Assembly (NCBI GenBank): GCA_029256185.1
Contig: JAQSYI010000007.1
Coordinates: 166,126 to 230,125, forward strand
From: Paenibacillaceae bacterium
GTDB lineage: Bacteria; Bacillota; Bacilli; Paenibacillales; NBRC-103111
Length of the DNA: 64,000 nucleotides
Direction of reading: 5' to 3'
Shown piece by piece: positions 59,963 through 64,000 of the stretch (positions within the stretch are counted from its first letter, which is position 1; each line of letters begins with the position of its first letter). A program made the position numbers and the translations under genes. The notes below the pieces were generated by a model. That model was not told the DNA's origin. It did no database searches and worked only from the letters and a program-made list of their open reading frames with translations.

Positions 59963-61570
59963 TTATTTTATGATTGCTTGCTCCTTTAGCTGCTTGAGTG
60001 CTGTTTCCTTGAATTTGGACAGGGCAAACTTGGTTTCGAGGGTTTGCACGTAAGCGCCCCAATTGGTCAGCGGCTCCTTGCCGGAAATAAATTTCAACAA
60101 GGATTCGTCCATGTATTTGATGCGGTCCTGGTACATGGTATCCGATGGGTCCTCAGTAATAAACGGCGTAATATGATCTCCCTTGGGGAACAGATACTTA
60201 TTGTTGATCCCCAGGAACTCGGCCGTCTTCGGATAATTATAGTTGAAGTACAGGGCATCATTGGCGCGTCTGGGCAATGCATAATTCGAAACCCACGAGT
60301 ATTGCTGGGCAAAATCCACATTGCGCTTTTTATCGGAAAGATACTTCACCTGACCGTTCTCCATCTCCCAGAATACTCCCTTGGGGCCGTATGCAAAGTA
60401 TGGATATGCTTCCTTATCCGTGTACCAATATTCCAGAAGGGTCATGATCCGCGCCACTTTGTCCGCGTCACTGGCTGCCTTGACCGAGATGCCCCACACG
60501 TTGTTTTGAGCTCCCTTCAGGTCGGAAAACTGCTGTCCGTCGGGACCCTTGGGGGGATCGATAACGATCCATTCCGGGTTCTTCTCCTTCTTATCGCCCT
60601 CCATCCGTCTCCAGTCGTTGTATACAATCCCCACATTGCCGATGCCGAGCATCCGGTTGTCCAATGCGCCGATATCGTTAATGGTGGTCCAATCCGGGTC
60701 CACTACCTTGGCCTCCAGCATCTGCCGTATAAAGGCGATGGCCGACTTCATCCTGTCATCTGTATTAAGAACCGCAAGTTCCCCGTTCACCACTTCATAA
60801 TTTCCCTGGTAGACGCCAAACATCATGAAGATGGCATCCCAGCCCAAGTCGTCAAACTTGCCGTTCTTTCCCACTCCCCCCACGAATCCGTACGTATCAT
60901 TCTGGCCGTTCTGATCAGGGTCATTAAAGGTGAAGGCCTTCATCACCTCCAGCAGCTCTTCCGGGGTAGTGGGAGCCTTCATATTGACGTTTCTCAGCCA
61001 ATCATTGCGAATCCACCAGCCGCGAATCCCCTGCACCATTTCATATCCCGGTATTCCCAGCGTCTTGCCTTTGTAACTGATTTGCTTCCAATAGGTCTCC
61101 GGATAATGGGATTTCAGCGCCGGATATTGCGCCAGAATCGGGGCCGCGTCCACAATTACACCCTGCTCGAAATATTGTACGGCAGTGGCGCGGTCCTTGA
61201 AGAAAACCAGATCCGGAATGTCGCCGGAGGCAATCATTGTGTTCAGCTTGGTGCTGATCTGGTCAGCGGGAGGAAGCGTCATCTGCAGGTCCGCATTCAC
61301 CTTGGCCTCCAGCATCTGGCGCAAAGGATCATCTCCCCGGGACGGCATGGGAGCCGCAAGATTGAAGCCCGCGGAGTTGAACAGGGTAAGGGTGATTCTC
61401 TTGGAAAAATCAGCCTGGGGACTGGCCTGCCCCGTCTGCGCAGGTGATTGGCCCGGTGGTGACGCTTCGGGGGATTGCCCTGCGCTGCCGCTGTCACCGC
61501 CGCAGCCGCCCAGAATGGCAATGGCCGAAAAGACTGCCAGCAAAACAGATGCTGCACCTTTCTTGTACAT
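59963..61570 (-). CDS. Oligosaccharide ABC transporter solute-binding lipoprotein
   Basis: A 535-residue lipoprotein: MYKKGAASVLLAVFSAIAIL, then lipobox ILGGC with Cys near residue 23 and a Ser/Pro/Gln-rich spacer. The mature part is an LplA-like family 1 binding protein (MIASGDIPDLVFFKDRATAV, KGKTLGIPGYEMVQGIRGWW, DPDQNGQNDTYGFVG). ATG 61570 follows AAAGGAGAGG. It is the third gene of the importer operon, after two permeases, and is followed by the giant secreted enzyme. It resembles the binding protein at 28.1 kb in fold and context but differs in sequence, suggesting a different glycan. Confidence 0.95.
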   Translation of the reverse strand: MYKKGAASVLLAVFSAIAILGGCGGDSGSAGQSPEASPPGQSPAQTGQASPQADFSKRITLTLFNSAGFNLAAPMPSRGDDPLRQMLEAKVNADLQMTLPPADQISTKLNTMIASGDIPDLVFFKDRATAVQYFEQGVIVDAAPILAQYPALKSHYPETYWKQISYKGKTLGIPGYEMVQGIRGWWIRNDWLRNVNMKAPTTPEELLEVMKAFTFNDPDQNGQNDTYGFVGGVGKNGKFDDLGWDAIFMMFGVYQGNYEVVNGELAVLNTDDRMKSAIAFIRQMLEAKVVDPDWTTINDIGALDNRMLGIGNVGIVYNDWRRMEGDKKEKNPEWIVIDPPKGPDGQQFSDLKGAQNNVWGISVKAASDADKVARIMTLLEYWYTDKEAYPYFAYGPKGVFWEMENGQVKYLSDKKRNVDFAQQYSWVSNYALPRRANDALYFNYNYPKTAEFLGINNKYLFPKGDHITPFITEDPSDTMYQDRIKYMDESLLKFISGKEPLTNWGAYVQTLETKFALSKFKETALKQLKEQAIIK

Positions 61571-61643
61571 GTTTGACCTCTCCTTTAATCCTTTGGTATA
61601 TTGTTCATCCGGCTGCAATAACCGGTTCAAACCTTAACTGAAC

Positions 61644-62516
61644 CTATCCCTTGACCGCCCCGATCATCACCCCCTTGGTGAAGTGCTTCTGAACAAACGG
61701 ATACACCGCAAGAATCGGAACCGTAGAAACAATTACCGCGGCCATCTGAATGGCGATGCTGCTCACGTTCTGGGAATTCCCCTGCTCACTGGCCTGTTGA
61801 AACTGGGCGGAAAGCAGAATTTTGCGCAATACCACCTGGAGAGGCATCAGATCTGCCTTATTGATATACATGATCGCATCGAAATAGCTGTTCCAATGCC
61901 CCACCGCGTAGAATAGCCCGATGGTGGCCACCACCGGCATGGCCAGCGGCATGATAACCTGAAACAAGATCGCCATTTCTCCGGCGCCGTCAATAATGGC
62001 CGCCTCCTCCATCTCCAGCGGGATGCCCTCAAAAAAACCTTTGACCACAATCAGGTTGAATACACTGATCATGCCGGGGAGCACCAGCACCCAGATGCTG
62101 TCCAGGAGACCCAGGGATTTGATGATTATGTACGTAGGCACCAGCCCGCCGCTGAACAGCATGGTGAAGATAACAAACAACAGCAGCCCGCTGCGCCCCG
62201 GCAGCTTCTTCTTCGACAGCGTATAGGCTGCAAGCAGCGTAAAAAGCATGCTCAGCAAGGTGCCCGCCAGGGTGCGGAACAAGGTGATTTCGTAGGCGCC
62301 CATTAATCCGAAGCCCTTGCCGAATACGGTTTTGTAGGCGGCTGCCGTCACCTGGTCGGGAATCAGGACGATTCCCTTGTTAATGGCTTCCGTTTCCGGC
62401 GTTATGGAGAGCATGAGCACATAGATGAACGGAAACAAGGTAATGACCGATATGAGAATAAGGATAGCATAAATCAAGGCCTGGCCGATTTTTTCTCCCA
62501 CGCTGCTGTGCCCCAT
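61644..62516 (-). CDS. Carbohydrate ABC transporter permease (YtcP/LplC type)
   Basis: A 290-residue six-helix permease. The EAA loop is EEAAIIDGAGEMAILFQVIM and the C-terminus ends FTKGVMIGAVKG, matching its counterpart at 29.8 kb. ATG 62516 follows GGAGGG by eight bases, giving a 16-bp gap after the LplB-type gene. With the upstream permease and downstream binding protein it forms an importer lacking its own ATPase. Confidence 0.93.
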   Translation of the reverse strand: MGHSSVGEKIGQALIYAILILISVITLFPFIYVLMLSITPETEAINKGIVLIPDQVTAAAYKTVFGKGFGLMGAYEITLFRTLAGTLLSMLFTLLAAYTLSKKKLPGRSGLLLFVIFTMLFSGGLVPTYIIIKSLGLLDSIWVLVLPGMISVFNLIVVKGFFEGIPLEMEEAAIIDGAGEMAILFQVIMPLAMPVVATIGLFYAVGHWNSYFDAIMYINKADLMPLQVVLRKILLSAQFQQASEQGNSQNVSSIAIQMAAVIVSTVPILAVYPFVQKHFTKGVMIGAVKG

Positions 62517-62532
62517 CTTTTTTACCCTCCTG

Positions 62533-63480
62533 CTACCAGATTTGTCCGTCAAAGCGCTTGGCCAATTGGTTGGCCCCCACCAGCAGAAGGGTTCCAATTA
62601 CCGATTTGAACAGTCCTACGGCCGTGGCCAGCCCAATCTGCAGCCGCTCAATGCCCTGCCGGTATACCCAGGTATCGATAATATCCGCCTTTTCCTGGTT
62701 GAAGGAATTGGCCAGGATGAAAATCTGGTCAAACCCTGCATCCAGAATGCTGCCCATACGGAGAATTAGCAGGATCATAATAACATTGCGGATACCGGGA
62801 AGCGTTACATGCCATAGCTGCCGCAAACGGGAGGCGCCGTCCATCCGTGCCGCTTCGTACAAGTGGGGATCAATGCCCGCCAGTGCCGCCAGATACAGAA
62901 TGGCGCCCCAGCCCACCTCTTTCCAGATATCGGAAATATAGATCAATGGGCGGACCCAGTTCACCTCCGTCAGGAAGTTCACAGGGTCAAATCCGTATTC
63001 CATCAGCAGTTGGTTAACAAAGCCGTCCCCCGGAGCCAAAAGCGCCACAAGCAGCCCGTATACAATGACCCAGGAGATAAAGTGGGGCAGGTAAGTCACT
63101 GTTTGCACCATCCGCTTGAACCAGGAAACCCGTACCTCATTCAGCAGGAGAGCCAATATGATAGGGGCGGAGAAGCCCAGGAGCAGCTTGTTAAGGGAAA
63201 TGATCAGCGTATTTCCGATAATGTTCCAGAAATACACCCCTTCGACGAAATGCCGGAAGTTCTCCAAACCTACCCAGGGGCTGCCCCAAAAGCCCAGGAG
63301 CAGATTATACCGCTTGAAGGCGATAACCAGACCAAACATAGGAGCATAACGAAATAGACAGAAGTAAACAAGAGCCGGCAGCAGCAGCAAATATAATACG
63401 CGGCATTGCCATAATTTCTTCCAGATGCTTGTGTGCTTGCGGTATAATGGTACAGTTGCCGCTACGGCATTTTGACGCAT
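62533..63480 (-). CDS. Carbohydrate ABC transporter permease (LplB type)
   Basis: A 315-residue permease with RVLYLLLLPALVYFCLFRYA, PMFGLVIAFKRYNLL, WFKRMVQTVTYLPHFISW and the EAA loop YEAARMDGASRLRQLWHVTL. ATG 63480 follows GAGGTGAGG. It is the first gene of the operon running through the second permease, binding protein and giant enzyme. A TATAAT box with poor -35 lies 22 bp upstream, suiting activation by the YesN-type regulator downstream. Confidence 0.93.
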   Translation of the reverse strand: MRQNAVAATVPLYRKHTSIWKKLWQCRVLYLLLLPALVYFCLFRYAPMFGLVIAFKRYNLLLGFWGSPWVGLENFRHFVEGVYFWNIIGNTLIISLNKLLLGFSAPIILALLLNEVRVSWFKRMVQTVTYLPHFISWVIVYGLLVALLAPGDGFVNQLLMEYGFDPVNFLTEVNWVRPLIYISDIWKEVGWGAILYLAALAGIDPHLYEAARMDGASRLRQLWHVTLPGIRNVIMILLILRMGSILDAGFDQIFILANSFNQEKADIIDTWVYRQGIERLQIGLATAVGLFKSVIGTLLLVGANQLAKRFDGQIW

Positions 63481-63501
63481 AATCCTCACCTCTTGTAGTT
63501 G

Positions 63502-63507
63502 ATTATA
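63502..63507 (-). promoter_or_regulatory. Activator-dependent -10 box for importer operon
   Basis: A perfect TATAAT on the minus strand lies 22 bp before the LplB-type start. The region at the proper -35 distance reads CTTTTG or ACTTTT, a poor match, as expected if an AraC-type regulator recruits polymerase. Confidence 0.45.
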
Positions 63508-63830
63508 CAGTGTCATGTTGCAGCAAAAGTTCCGAAATCCCTAGAAGTTGTTCCACTTTTTTTGGATACCGGCATAGAGCTTCAATAGAAGAATAGTCGC
63601 TATATTCACAATGTTGGACTTCACCCAGCGAATGACACCTTTGGCCTTGGAATCGTAGCACCAAAAAACAACAAATCGGAAATTTGCCGCGGCATGATGT
63701 TGATGCTGCTTGGGAGGTAACATAACAATTTCTACTACGTTCGAAAATATATAATATTACTTATATGTAAAATAATATAAAAACATTTGATACCCGTTCT
63801 CTACTCGTCAAGAAATGACGTTTCATTAAG

Positions 63831-63866
63831 AAGGACCTGGCGGAAGAACACCGCCAAGTCCTTTTT
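63831..63866 (+). terminator. Hairpin with T-run at edge of family 1 repeat
   Basis: AAGGACCTGGCGG pairs with CCGCCAAGTCCTT around a seven-base loop and is followed by TTTACG, an intrinsic-terminator-like shape. A degenerate version precedes the copy at 7129. From 63508 to 63830 no supported gene is seen; the DNA is very AT-rich at 63720-63790. Confidence 0.55.
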
Positions 63867-64000
63867 ACGTTGCCAAAAGGTGTACCGCCTTTTTCGTGGT
63901 AGTCCCACCCCGCTTACTCCTAACGGAAATTTTTTCCGCTATCTCTGCAAATTCTTCATTTCTCGCCGATTTAGCGGAAATTTTTTCCGCTATCTCCTCC
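63855..64000. repeat. Family 1 intergenic element, copy B (cut by window end)
   Basis: Palindromes start at 63921 and 63972, again 51 bp apart. The sequence aligns closely with 7149-7291, including the CAAGTCCTTTTTACGTT flank and CCCCGCTTACTCC. The other two sites, predicted near 64044 and 64095, would lie outside the window. Confidence 0.85.

Noticed and set aside
63541..63723. 60-codon minus-strand frame near the right end
   Set aside because: No ribosome binding site precedes its ATG and no family is recognised; the C-terminal half vaguely resembles a gene remnant but not enough to claim one.

Overview
The window looks like a Gram-positive, spore-forming Firmicute of the Paenibacillus type. 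Evidence is strong AGGAGG-type ribosome binding sites, textbook sigma-A promoters, CcpA (cre) boxes, LplB/YtcP/LplA-style oligosaccharide importers with YesM/YesN-type regulators, a YheC/YheD-like ATP-grasp protein, and very large secreted multi-domain polysaccharide enzymes. The genus is inferred from gene content; no rRNA or other phylogenetic marker is present.

Layout. (1) 1-6300, plus strand: the end of a polysaccharide locus, with a 5'-truncated giant heparinase II/III-family lyase followed by a GH130-type enzyme. (2) 6.5-13.2 kb: a patchwork of lower-GC small genes: a Nudix hydrolase, an Xre regulator with an operator-like promoter, an AraC regulator, an AlbA_2 (Schlafen-type) regulator, two divergent toxin-antitoxin modules (a visibly decayed mazEF and an intact-looking hicAB), and exoA with a tiny overlapping ORF. 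(3) 13.3-17.1 kb: a TetR regulator divergent from a two-gene FtsX-type ABC exporter. (4) 17.2-35.2 kb: a second carbohydrate locus, mostly minus strand: DUF2264 protein, FAD oxidoreductase split by a frameshift, 1881-aa secreted enzyme, solute-binding lipoprotein, two permeases, membrane-anchored AraC regulator and a ThuA-like protein. (5) 35.5-40.4 kb: phosphodiester glycosidase-like protein, GT2-GtrA glycosyltransferase, diguanylate cyclase and MATE exporter. (6) 41.1-45.6 kb: an ATP-grasp gene divergent from a fused adenylating enzyme-SbnA protein and SbnB, a candidate route to a 2,3-diaminopropionate-containing metabolite. (7) 45.6-50.6 kb: an NAD salvage operon (nrtR-pncA-nadE-pncB) followed by an ADP-ribosylglycohydrolase. 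(8) 50.9-63.5 kb: a third carbohydrate locus: YesN-type response regulator, YesM-type kinase, 1810-aa secreted enzyme, solute-binding protein and two permeases.

How it works together. Each importer brings in oligosaccharides released outside the cell by a giant secreted enzyme encoded just downstream. Intracellular enzymes (GH130, DUF2264, FAD oxidoreductase, ThuA) probably finish the job. One importer is next to a membrane AraC regulator and the other to a two-component pair. Three cre-like boxes suggest CcpA control.

Besides genes, the intergenic DNA carries several structured repeat families. The most striking are two unrelated sequence families sharing one geometry: four short sites symmetric about a dyad with spacings of about 50, 72-75 and 50 bp. 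A related 52-bp tandem palindrome, a MITE-like element and a tandem duplication of a translation-start region are also visible. No tRNA, rRNA, CRISPR array or complete insertion sequence was recognised.
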